Positions 8,392 to 14,925 of a stretch of DNA of 56,291 nt are shown piece by piece (the first letter of the stretch is position 1; every line of letters starts with the position of its first letter). This stretch comes from Ruminococcaceae bacterium UBA1404 (GTDB lineage Bacteria > Bacillota > Clostridia > Oscillospirales > Ruminococcaceae): assembly GCA_002305075.1 (NCBI GenBank), contig DBQC01000004.1, positions 2,519-58,809 of the forward strand, given 5' to 3'. A program made the position numbers and the translations under genes. Below the pieces are notes generated by a model. The model saw only the letters and a list, made by a program, of their open reading frames with translations, was not told the origin of the DNA and did not search any database.

Positions 8392-8766
8392 ATGGAACGC
8401 ATCCTTTTTGAGTTGTTGGTGGGTTTTTTTACCCTTTTGGGGATGGTGTCGGCCGCCGAATGGGCCATGAGCGGCATTTTCCGAGGCGGCTGGCGCTGGC
8501 CCCGTTTAAGTCTGCTGCCCGTATCGGGGGAGGACGGGGATATAGAACAGCGGCTGCGCTGCGCTTGGGGCAGCCTTCGCTATGACCGCTGGCTACCCGG
8601 CGGCGAGCTGATTATTGTAAACTTAGGTGCGCATCCCGACACATGGGCGGTCTGTCGTGCCTTTGCACGGGGCCGAGTGGGGGTGCGCCTCTGCGACGAG
8701 GAGGCGCTGTCGGGCATGCTGGAGCAGCAGGCTGTTTACAAAGGCGTTGTTCGTATATTATACTAA
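8392..8766 (+). CDS. Small membrane-anchored protein of unknown function
   Basis: I do not recognise a named family. The 124-residue product has one hydrophobic N-terminal segment (residues 5-23, LFELLVGFFTLLGMVSA), a short basic/aromatic linker (FRGGWRWPRL), then a soluble domain of about 80 residues. The soluble part reads like an alpha/beta half-fold: LSLLPVSG, a helix with IEQRLRCAWGSLRYD, LIIVNLGAHPDTWAVCRAFA, VGVRLCDEEALSGML. The pattern 'strand, N/D-x-G, then helix with C-R' is reminiscent of nucleotide-sugar or Rossmann-like folds, but that is only an impression. The ATG follows GAGGTGA at 8379-8385. It sits 31 bases before recD2 and is probably co-transcribed with it. Confidence 0.8.
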   Translation: MERILFELLVGFFTLLGMVSAAEWAMSGIFRGGWRWPRLSLLPVSGEDGDIEQRLRCAWGSLRYDRWLPGGELIIVNLGAHPDTWAVCRAFARGRVGVRLCDEEALSGMLEQQAVYKGVVRILY

Positions 8767-8797
8767 AATTCAGTACACGAACAGGAGGTGAAGGCGC

Positions 8798-11011
8798 ATG
8801 GACGCCACCGAGCTGACCACCCTCGAAGGCCGGGTGGCCGATGTGCTCTTTCACAACCCTCAAAACTTCTATACGGTTTTTGTCCTGGATGATGGGCAGG
8901 AAGAAACTCCTGTCCTCTGCGAATATCCTGGGCTGGTGGTGGGCGAGGTGCTGCGGGTGGCGGGCAGCTATGTGCAGCACCCCGAGTATGGCCGACAGCT
9001 CAGAGCGCTGTCGGTGGAGCAGGTACGGCCGGTGGGTGAGACCGCCATCCTCGACTATCTGTCGGGCGGGGCGGTCAAGGGCATTGGCCCGGCCACAGCC
9101 CGCCGCTTGGTGTCCCACTTTGGCGACCGGGTGCTGGACATCCTCGAGCAAGAGCCCGAGCGGCTGTGTGAGATTAAGGGCATTACCCCTAAAAGGGCTC
9201 AGCGCATGGCCGAGAGCTATGCGCTTGTGCATGGGGTGCGCAGTGTTATCGCCTTTGTGGCCCGGTTCGGTCTGGACGCCTCGGTGGGTATTGCGTGCTA
9301 CAAGCTCTGGCAGAACACCGCCGTAGCCCAGCTCACCGCCGACCCCTATCTGCTCTGCGGCGAGCACATCGGCCTCGACTTTGAAACCGCCGACCGCATA
9401 GCCGCCCACCTCGACATAAGCGGGGAAGATGCCCGCCGGGTGCGGGGAGGCCTTGGCTATGTGCTGCGCCACAACCTGCAAAACGGACATGCCTGCCTGC
9501 CGGCGGACAAGCTTATTCCCGCCGCCTGCCGTCTGCTGGACTGCCAAACTGATACGGCCGAAATGGTCCTTGACGGGATGGTGGAAGACGGGATTCTCAT
9601 AGCTCTCGAGCGGGGCGAGCGGCGCTACATCTATATTCCGGCCCAGTACGAGGCCGAGCGCTATATCGCCGGGCGCCTGGCCCTCATGCTGGCACAGCCC
9701 GACCCAGAGGAAACGGTAGACGATACCGAAATTGCCGCCGTGGAACAGGAGCTGGGAATTCGCTACTCCAATCGGCAGCGTGAGGCCCTTATCACCGCTT
9801 TAGGCAGCCCGGTATTTGTGCTCACCGGCGGGCCGGGAACCGGCAAGACCACCGCCCTAAACGGCCTGCTGCGTCTGCTTAGGCGGCGGGGCTACAAGTC
9901 GGCCTTGGCTGCCCCCACCGGGCGGGCCGCCAAGCGCATGGGCGAAGTGACCGGCCTTGAGGCCAAGACCATTCACCGCCTGCTCGAGGCCAGCTTCTCC
10001 GACGGGGAGGGGTGCCTAAAATTCCGGCGGTGCAGCCAAAACCCACTGGATTGCGATGTGCTTATTCTCGACGAGGTGAGCATGGTAGATACCCTTCTCT
10101 TCGAGGCGGCGCTTCGGGCACTGCGGCTGGGTAGCCGCCTTGTGCTGGTGGGCGACTCGGACCAGCTGCCCTCGGTGGGGGCGGGAAATCTGCTCTGGGA
10201 TGTTATCGCCTCGGGTCGGGTGCCCACCGTGCATCTTTCCGAGGTGTTCCGGCAGGCCGCCCAAAGCCGCATTGTCACCACCGCCCACAGCGTGGTGCGG
10301 GGCGAGGGGCTCGACCTTGCCACAAGGCCGGACTCCGACCTCTTTTTTGTTCGCCGGGCCACCGCCGCCGATGCCGCCGAAACGGTGCTCTCCCTCTGTC
10401 AGCGGCGCCTGCCCGACACCTATGGCTTCTCCCCCCTCACCGACATTCAGGTTATCACCCCCACCCGGCAGGGCGGGGTGGGCACGGTGCAGCTTAATGC
10501 GCTGCTCCAGCAGCATCTTAACCCACCGGCTCCCGACAAGGGGGAGGTGCGCTTTGGCAGCATGCTGTTCCGTGAAGGGGACAAGGTCATGCAGATTAAA
10601 AACAACTACGATGTGGAGTGGCAGAGCTCGACAGGGGAGAAGGGCTTGGGCATTTATAATGGCGACATAGGCCTTATCACGCTGATAGACCGCCCCAGCC
10701 GCTCCATGCTTATCCAATTTGACGACCGAGAGGTGCAGTATCTGTTTGACAACCTAAACCAGCTTGAGCTGGCCTATGCCATCACGGTGCACAAAAGTCA
10801 GGGCAACGAGTTCGATGCTGTGGTGATGCCCCTTGTGGGCAGCCACCGGCACCTGCACTACCGCAACCTGCTTTATACCGGCATGACCCGGGCCAAAAAG
10901 CTGCTGGTGATGGTGGGTCACCCGTCTACCGCCCAGCAGATGGCGGCCAACAACCGAGGCGGCCGCCGCTATACCAACCTTGCGTGGATGCTAGAGCGGG
11001 AGGGTATGTGA
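8798..11011 (+). CDS. recD2: RecD2-family ATP-dependent 5'-3' DNA helicase
   Basis: Superfamily 1B helicase of the kind found in bacteria without RecBC, acting in repair and replication-fork maintenance. The 737-residue protein has the long RecD2 N-terminal part: an OB-like domain (LEGRVADVLFHNPQNFYTVF), then helix-hairpin-helix motifs (VKGIGPATARRLVSHFG and LCEIKGITPKRAQRM). The motor follows: GGPGTGKT at residues 344-351 (motif I), AAPTGRAAKRM (Ia), LILDEVSMVD (II), VGDSDQLPSVGAGN (III), FRQAAQSRIV (IV) and AYAITVHKSQGNEFD plus NLLYTGMTRAKK (V/VI). The SD is AGGAGGTG, 7 bases before the ATG. The last base of its TGA is the first base of the comFC start, so the two are translationally coupled. 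Confidence 0.96.
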   Translation: MDATELTTLEGRVADVLFHNPQNFYTVFVLDDGQEETPVLCEYPGLVVGEVLRVAGSYVQHPEYGRQLRALSVEQVRPVGETAILDYLSGGAVKGIGPATARRLVSHFGDRVLDILEQEPERLCEIKGITPKRAQRMAESYALVHGVRSVIAFVARFGLDASVGIACYKLWQNTAVAQLTADPYLLCGEHIGLDFETADRIAAHLDISGEDARRVRGGLGYVLRHNLQNGHACLPADKLIPAACRLLDCQTDTAEMVLDGMVEDGILIALERGERRYIYIPAQYEAERYIAGRLALMLAQPDPEETVDDTEIAAVEQELGIRYSNRQREALITALGSPVFVLTGGPGTGKTTALNGLLRLLRRRGYKSALAAPTGRAAKRMGEVTGLEAKTIHRLLEASFSDGEGCLKFRRCSQNPLDCDVLILDEVSMVDTLLFEAALRALRLGSRLVLVGDSDQLPSVGAGNLLWDVIASGRVPTVHLSEVFRQAAQSRIVTTAHSVVRGEGLDLATRPDSDLFFVRRATAADAAETVLSLCQRRLPDTYGFSPLTDIQVITPTRQGGVGTVQLNALLQQHLNPPAPDKGEVRFGSMLFREGDKVMQIKNNYDVEWQSSTGEKGLGIYNGDIGLITLIDRPSRSMLIQFDDREVQYLFDNLNQLELAYAITVHKSQGNEFDAVVMPLVGSHRHLHYRNLLYTGMTRAKKLLVMVGHPSTAQQMAANNRGGRRYTNLAWMLEREGM

Positions 11012-11724
11012 TGCATGGGTTTGGGCACAGACTGCTCGACTTGCTTTTTCCGCCCCGCTGCTTATTTTGCAGTGGGGTCATCCGACGGGACCGTGCGGCC
11101 TGCGAGAGCTGCGAGCCTCATTTAAGCCGCATGGAAGGCTCCCTCTGCCCCGTATGCGGCAAGGGTCAGCGGGACTGTGTCTGCCGGGCCGAGCCCTTTG
11201 GCTTTGTCCGATGCACCGCCCCCTTTGCCTACGACGGACGGGTAAAAAACGGAATTCTAACCCTCAAGCGGGAGGCCCGCTCCAAGGCAGCCGACTATTT
11301 TGGCGAAGCCATGGCCCGGCAGGTGCGTCTTGCGTACGGCGATAGGGCCTTTGACTGGGTGACCTATGTGCCTGATGCGCCGGACAACACTCGGGGCTTT
11401 AATCAGGCCCGGCTGCTGGCCGAGGTGGTCGCCGTGCGGCTGGGTATTAACTGCACCGAGCCACCCATTCTAAAGCTTCCCGGCCGGATGCCCCAGCACA
11501 ATCAGAGCCTTGCGGGGCGTCTTGACAACGCCGCTCAAAGCTACCAAAAAAGCGGCGGCAGCTTGCCGGGGGTTGTGCTGATGGTGGACGATGTGATGAC
11601 CACCGGCTCCACCCTTGACCGCTGCGCCCGACTGCTTAGGGAGTCGGGGTCCGATGCGGTCTACTGCGTGGCGGCGGCAGCCACCCTTAGACAGAACATG
11701 TTCGATGATAACAACTTAACTTGA
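11011..11724 (+). CDS. comFC: ComF family protein (ComFC-like phosphoribosyltransferase fold)
   Basis: Associated with natural competence in Bacillus and related to Gram-negative ComF/GntX; the exact activity is unsettled. The product is 237 residues. An N-terminal zinc-binding part carries Cys17 and Cys20 (PPRCLFCSG), then CESC, CPVCGKG and CVCR; the C-terminal part is a type I phosphoribosyltransferase fold with the PRPP loop VVLMVDDVMTTGSTLDRC. The ATG at 11011 overlaps the recD2 stop and follows GGGAGGG; an upstream in-frame GTG reading would extend nine residues into recD2. Coupling to recD2 and the lack of other com genes here leave open whether it serves uptake or repair. Confidence 0.93.
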   Translation: MHGFGHRLLDLLFPPRCLFCSGVIRRDRAACESCEPHLSRMEGSLCPVCGKGQRDCVCRAEPFGFVRCTAPFAYDGRVKNGILTLKREARSKAADYFGEAMARQVRLAYGDRAFDWVTYVPDAPDNTRGFNQARLLAEVVAVRLGINCTEPPILKLPGRMPQHNQSLAGRLDNAAQSYQKSGGSLPGVVLMVDDVMTTGSTLDRCARLLRESGSDAVYCVAAAATLRQNMFDDNNLT

Positions 11725-11743
11725 GATATAGGAAGGTGAACCG

Positions 11744-12763
11744 ATGGCTTCGCAGGATATAGGGCTCGACCTTGGCACCGCCATCTCCATCGTCTACGAG
11801 CGTGAGCGTGGGGTTCTTCTTAAGGAACCCTCTGTGGTGGGGATTAACCAAAAAACCCGGCAGGTAATCTGCGTGGGGGAGGAGGCCTACGAGATGATTG
11901 GCCGCACCCCCGATAAAATACGGGCCGTTATGCCCATGGCCGACGGCGTGATCTCCGACTTCGACCTCACCAGCGCCATGGTGCGGGGGCTGCTGCGCAA
12001 GGTGTATCACCGCAGCCTGGTAAAACCTCGGCTTATAATATGCGTGCCCTCGGGCATTACCGATGTGGAATCCCGGGCGGTGGTCGGTGCAGCGCTCGGG
12101 GCGGGCAGCCGCAAGGTCTATCTTATCGAGGAGCCGGTGGCGGCGGCGCTCGGCGCAGGCATGGACATTTCAAAGCCCCGCGGTCGGCTTATCATCGACA
12201 TTGGGGGTGGCACCACCGATATTGCCGTGCTCTCTCTCAATGGCATTGTCTGTAAAAAATCCATTCGGGTGGCCGGGCGGCGCTTTGACAGTGACATCAT
12301 GCGCTATATTAAAAACGCCTACGGGCTGCAAATCGGCGAGCGCACCGCCGAACGCCTTAAGGTGCAGGCGGGCAGCGTGAGCTTTGAGCCCGAGGAGGAG
12401 GTCGAGGTGGAGGTCAAGGGCCTCGACACCCAAACCGGTCTGCCCGGGCGGGTGGTGCTGGGCCGCCGGGAGGTAAAAGAGGCCATTATCGATGCTGCCA
12501 TGCTCATTGTGTCCGCCGTGCGTCAGGTTTTGGAGGTGACCCCTCCCGAGCTGGCGGGGGACATTTATTCCGACGGCTTGCTGCTCTCGGGAGGCGGGGC
12601 CTATCTCCACGGGCTGGATAGGTTATTGGGCGCCGAGACCGGACTATCCACTCAGCGGCTGGAAGCCCCCGATCTCGTGGTGGCCAGGGGCACGGCGCTG
12701 GCTTTTGACCATCTGGATACGCTGGTAGACGGTTTTATCATACCGCAGACACATAATCACTAA
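11744..12763 (+). CDS. mreB: Rod shape-determining protein, MreB/Mbl family actin
   Basis: Bacterial actin that forms membrane-bound filaments and steers lateral wall synthesis. The 339-residue protein has the actin-fold ATP motifs: GLDLGTAISIVY (phosphate 1), VPSGITDVESRAV, IEEPVAAALGAGMD, LIIDIGGGTTDIAVLSL (phosphate 2) and LLLSGGGAYLHGLDRLL (adenosine). The length is typical. mreC and mreD do not follow it, so it may be an Mbl- or MreBH-type paralogue; the sequence alone does not decide. The SD GGAAGGTGA lies a few bases before the ATG, 19 bases after comFC. Confidence 0.93.
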   Translation: MASQDIGLDLGTAISIVYERERGVLLKEPSVVGINQKTRQVICVGEEAYEMIGRTPDKIRAVMPMADGVISDFDLTSAMVRGLLRKVYHRSLVKPRLIICVPSGITDVESRAVVGAALGAGSRKVYLIEEPVAAALGAGMDISKPRGRLIIDIGGGTTDIAVLSLNGIVCKKSIRVAGRRFDSDIMRYIKNAYGLQIGERTAERLKVQAGSVSFEPEEEVEVEVKGLDTQTGLPGRVVLGRREVKEAIIDAAMLIVSAVRQVLEVTPPELAGDIYSDGLLLSGGGAYLHGLDRLLGAETGLSTQRLEAPDLVVARGTALAFDHLDTLVDGFIIPQTHNH

Positions 12764-12798
12764 GTTGTTACAATTTGTTAATAAACGGTAGCGAATGG

Positions 12799-12831
12799 TT
12801 GAATTTTGTCCGGATTTACAGTACACTGTAA
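12799..12831 (+). promoter_or_regulatory. Promoter with operator-like palindrome for the M20 amidohydrolase
   Basis: A candidate promoter has TTGAAT (12799-12804), a 17-bp spacer and TACACT (12822-12827). A perfect palindrome TTACAGT-AC-ACTGTAA (12816-12831) covers the -10 box. The geometry suits a repressor operator. The regulator is unknown. Confidence 0.5.
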
Positions 12832-12890
12832 GATAGCTTATCACACATTGTTTTCTTCAACAAAATTTTTCTTTGTTAAAAGGAGGAGCC

Positions 12891-14075
12891 ATGAAAGAGA
12901 GAATCTTAGAGCTGACTAATAAGTATTTCGACGAAATGGTCGCTTATCGCCGCGACATCCACCAGCATCCCGAGGTTGCCTATCAAGAGGAACGCACCAT
13001 GGGTGTTATCGCCAAAGCGCTAACCGAAATGGGCATCGAGCACAAGACCGGCGTGGGCGGCTACGGTGTTGTAGGCCTTATTCACGGCGGCAAGGGCGAG
13101 GGCAAATGCATCGGCATCCGTGCCGATATCGACGCGCTGGCCGTTAACGAGGCTACCGACCTGCCTTTTTCTTCGGTCAACGAAGGCGTTATGCACGCCT
13201 GCGGACACGATATGCACACCGCCGGGCTGCTGGGCGTTGCTCGTGTGCTCAACGACATGAAGGATGAGTTTAAAGGCACGGTCAAACTGATTTTCCAGCC
13301 TGCCGAGGAGAAGTCCCCCACCGGCGGCGCCCCCTATATGATTGAGGACGGCGTGCTGGAAAACCCCAAGGTCGATGCGATTATTGCACTACATGTATGG
13401 CCCGGCATTGAGACCGGGGCTGCCGCTGTGCGCTTCGGTCCCATGATGGCTTCCTCAGATAGGGTGAACATTAAGATTAAGGGCCGCAGTTGCCACGCTT
13501 CTCAGCCTCAGGACGGCGTAGACGCCATTGTGTTGGCCGGTCAGGTTATCTCGGCGCTGCAGACCGTCGTCTCCCGCAATGTGCCCCCCCTGGAGTCGGC
13601 TGTGCTCACCTTTGGCGTTATCCGCGGAGGCAAGATATACAATGTTGTCTCGGACGAGGTGATCCTCGAAGGCACCATGCGCAACCTCAACTTTGCTGTG
13701 CGTGATATGATGCCCAAGCGCATCGAAGCCATTGTCAAGGGTGTCACCGAAGGCATGGGCGGCAGCTATGAGTTCGACTTTTCGCCCGGCTATCCCCCGG
13801 TGGTCAACGACCCGGCCGTCACCGAGCATGTCTATGCCGCCATGCAGGATGTTATGGGCGACAAGGCCGTTATCGCACCCCATTCGGCTCTGGGCGGCGA
13901 GGACTTTGCCTTCTTTGGCGAAAAGGTGCCCATCAGCTACTTCTGGCTGGGCGTGGACAGCCCCCACATCAAGAGTGCGCCCATTCACAACGCCGGCTTT
14001 AACCCCGACGAGCAAGCGCTCTCCTACGGCTGCCAGACCCTTTGCAATGCTGCGCTGCGTTTCTTAAACGAGTAA
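12891..14075 (+). CDS. M20 family metal-dependent amidohydrolase (N-acyl-amino acid or acetyl-diaminopimelate deacylase type)
   Basis: Removes acyl groups from N-acyl amino acids or related substrates in the cytoplasm. The 394-residue product begins MKERILELTNKYFDEMVAYRRDIHQHPE and has the M20D signature: RADIDALAV, HACGHDMHTAG (residues 102-112), FQPAEE, a dimerisation lid with HASQPQDGVDAI, and GGEDFAFFGEKVP near the C-terminus. Close relatives are annotated as hippurate hydrolase, IAA-amino acid hydrolase or N-acetyldiaminopimelate deacetylase; the sequence does not separate these. The ATG follows AGGAGG (12881-12886); an upstream in-frame TTG at 12873 is rejected. It is a single transcription unit, bounded by the palindromic promoter and a terminator. 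Confidence 0.92.
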   Translation: MKERILELTNKYFDEMVAYRRDIHQHPEVAYQEERTMGVIAKALTEMGIEHKTGVGGYGVVGLIHGGKGEGKCIGIRADIDALAVNEATDLPFSSVNEGVMHACGHDMHTAGLLGVARVLNDMKDEFKGTVKLIFQPAEEKSPTGGAPYMIEDGVLENPKVDAIIALHVWPGIETGAAAVRFGPMMASSDRVNIKIKGRSCHASQPQDGVDAIVLAGQVISALQTVVSRNVPPLESAVLTFGVIRGGKIYNVVSDEVILEGTMRNLNFAVRDMMPKRIEAIVKGVTEGMGGSYEFDFSPGYPPVVNDPAVTEHVYAAMQDVMGDKAVIAPHSALGGEDFAFFGEKVPISYFWLGVDSPHIKSAPIHNAGFNPDEQALSYGCQTLCNAALRFLNE

Positions 14076-14086
14076 AAAATATCCAT

Positions 14087-14120
14087 AAGGCCCTCCGGCT
14101 TCTTGGCCGGGGGGCTTTTT
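14087..14120 (+). terminator. Intrinsic terminator after the amidohydrolase
   Basis: AAGGCCCTCCGGC (14087-14099) pairs with GCCGGGGGGCTTT with two G-U pairs, followed by further T. Confidence 0.85.
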
Positions 14121-14202
14121 ATGTGTTTAACAATTTTTACCCCCGTGTATTTAATTGCCGGCAGCTCATACTAAAACCGACACCAAAATAAGGGGGAACA
14201 TT

Positions 14203-14388
14203 ATGTCACAGCTTACAAGCAAAGAGCTTTCGGCCATCGAGGATCAGCTCAGCGTGGAACAAAACCTTGTGGCCAAGTTTAAAACCTATGCCTCGCAGGT
14301 CACCGACCCGCAGCTCAAATCCAAATGCGAGCAGGTGGCTGCCAAGCATCAGGCCCACTTCGACCGGCTTTACAGCCAACTCAGTTAG
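14203..14388 (+). CDS. Small helical protein, probable partner of the adjacent CotF-like coat protein
   Basis: A 61-residue protein, MSQLTSKELSAIEDQLSVEQ at the start, predicted to form two helices. Its core, DQLSVEQNLVAKFKTYASQV, followed by a P-x-L-(K/R)-S turn and HQAHFDRLYSQL, parallels the next gene (DALTSQKMITSTYNTFANEC, P-x-L-R-S, HQIQHEIFTEM). The two look like tandem paralogues, this one shortened. The ATG at 14203 has AGGGGGAA upstream; the longer open frame from 14155 has no RBS. A CATACTAA at 14167-14174 resembles a SigE/SigK -10, but no good -35 was found. I infer a spore-coat or coat-associated role from its neighbour. Confidence 0.82.
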   Translation: MSQLTSKELSAIEDQLSVEQNLVAKFKTYASQVTDPQLKSKCEQVAAKHQAHFDRLYSQLS

Positions 14389-14399
14389 GAGGAGCGTCT

Positions 14400-14678
14400 A
14401 TGCAAATTAAACTTAATCAGTTTGGCGACAAGGAAATGATTACCGATGCTCTTACCTCTCAGAAGATGATTACCAGCACCTATAACACCTTTGCCAACGA
14501 GTGTGCCACCCCGGCGCTGCGCAGCGAGTTTATGAACATTCTCAGCGACGAGCACCAAATTCAGCACGAGATTTTTACAGAGATGCAAAAGCGCGGCTGG
14601 TATCAGGTAGAGGCCGCCGAAAAAACCAAAATAGACCAGGCTAAACAAAAATTTGCCAAGGGCAGCAGCAGCCAATAG
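14400..14678 (+). CDS. CotF-family spore coat protein
   Basis: The 92-residue product carries a Coat F domain pattern: DKEMITDALTSQKMITSTYN, then NECATPALRSEFMNILSDEH, then QIQHEIFTEMQKRGWYQVE, and a Lys/Ala/Gln-rich tail. Family members are small ferritin-like helical proteins found in spore coats of Bacillus and Clostridia, often in pairs. The true start is the ATG at 14400 after TTAGGAGGAG; the open frame from 14325 runs into the upstream gene. It lies 11 bases after the 61-residue protein and ends at a terminator, so the two form a two-gene operon. Confidence 0.88.
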   Translation: MQIKLNQFGDKEMITDALTSQKMITSTYNTFANECATPALRSEFMNILSDEHQIQHEIFTEMQKRGWYQVEAAEKTKIDQAKQKFAKGSSSQ

Positions 14679-14716
14679 CGCCCAGATTCAGTTGCACAAA
14701 AAGTTTCAAAAACACC

Positions 14717-14745
14717 AAAAAAACTCGCCGCAGGCGGGTTTTTTT
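14717..14745 (+). terminator. Intrinsic terminator after the CotF pair
   Basis: Seven A, CTCGCC, GCA loop, GGCGGG, seven T: a 13-pair stem with one T-G pair. Confidence 0.92.
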
Positions 14746-14821
14746 GTGTTGCTTAGACAGCTTTATTGGGATACCACGGCCGATTTTAGACGCCTTTGGT
14801 ATAGCCTATAGCCTCTGTATG

Positions 14822-14830
14822 TGTTATAAT
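14822..14830 (+). promoter_or_regulatory. Extended -10 promoter of the UvrD-like helicase
   Basis: TGT followed by a perfect TATAAT (14825-14830). No convincing -35 is seen at 16-18 bp. The coding start is about 95 bases downstream. Confidence 0.55.
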
Positions 14831-14925
14831 ATTTTGCATATGGCCACGCCTATTTTGGCCCTAACGCAGTTTACCACCCCCGCCCCGAGTCCCTGTGGTG
14901 TGCGGGAGAAAGTGAGGTGCCTTTC

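Noticed and set aside
14155..14202. Longer N-terminus for the 61-residue CotF-neighbour protein
   Set aside because: No ribosome binding site is present at 14155, while the ATG at 14203 has AGGGGGAA upstream, and the extra residues look random.
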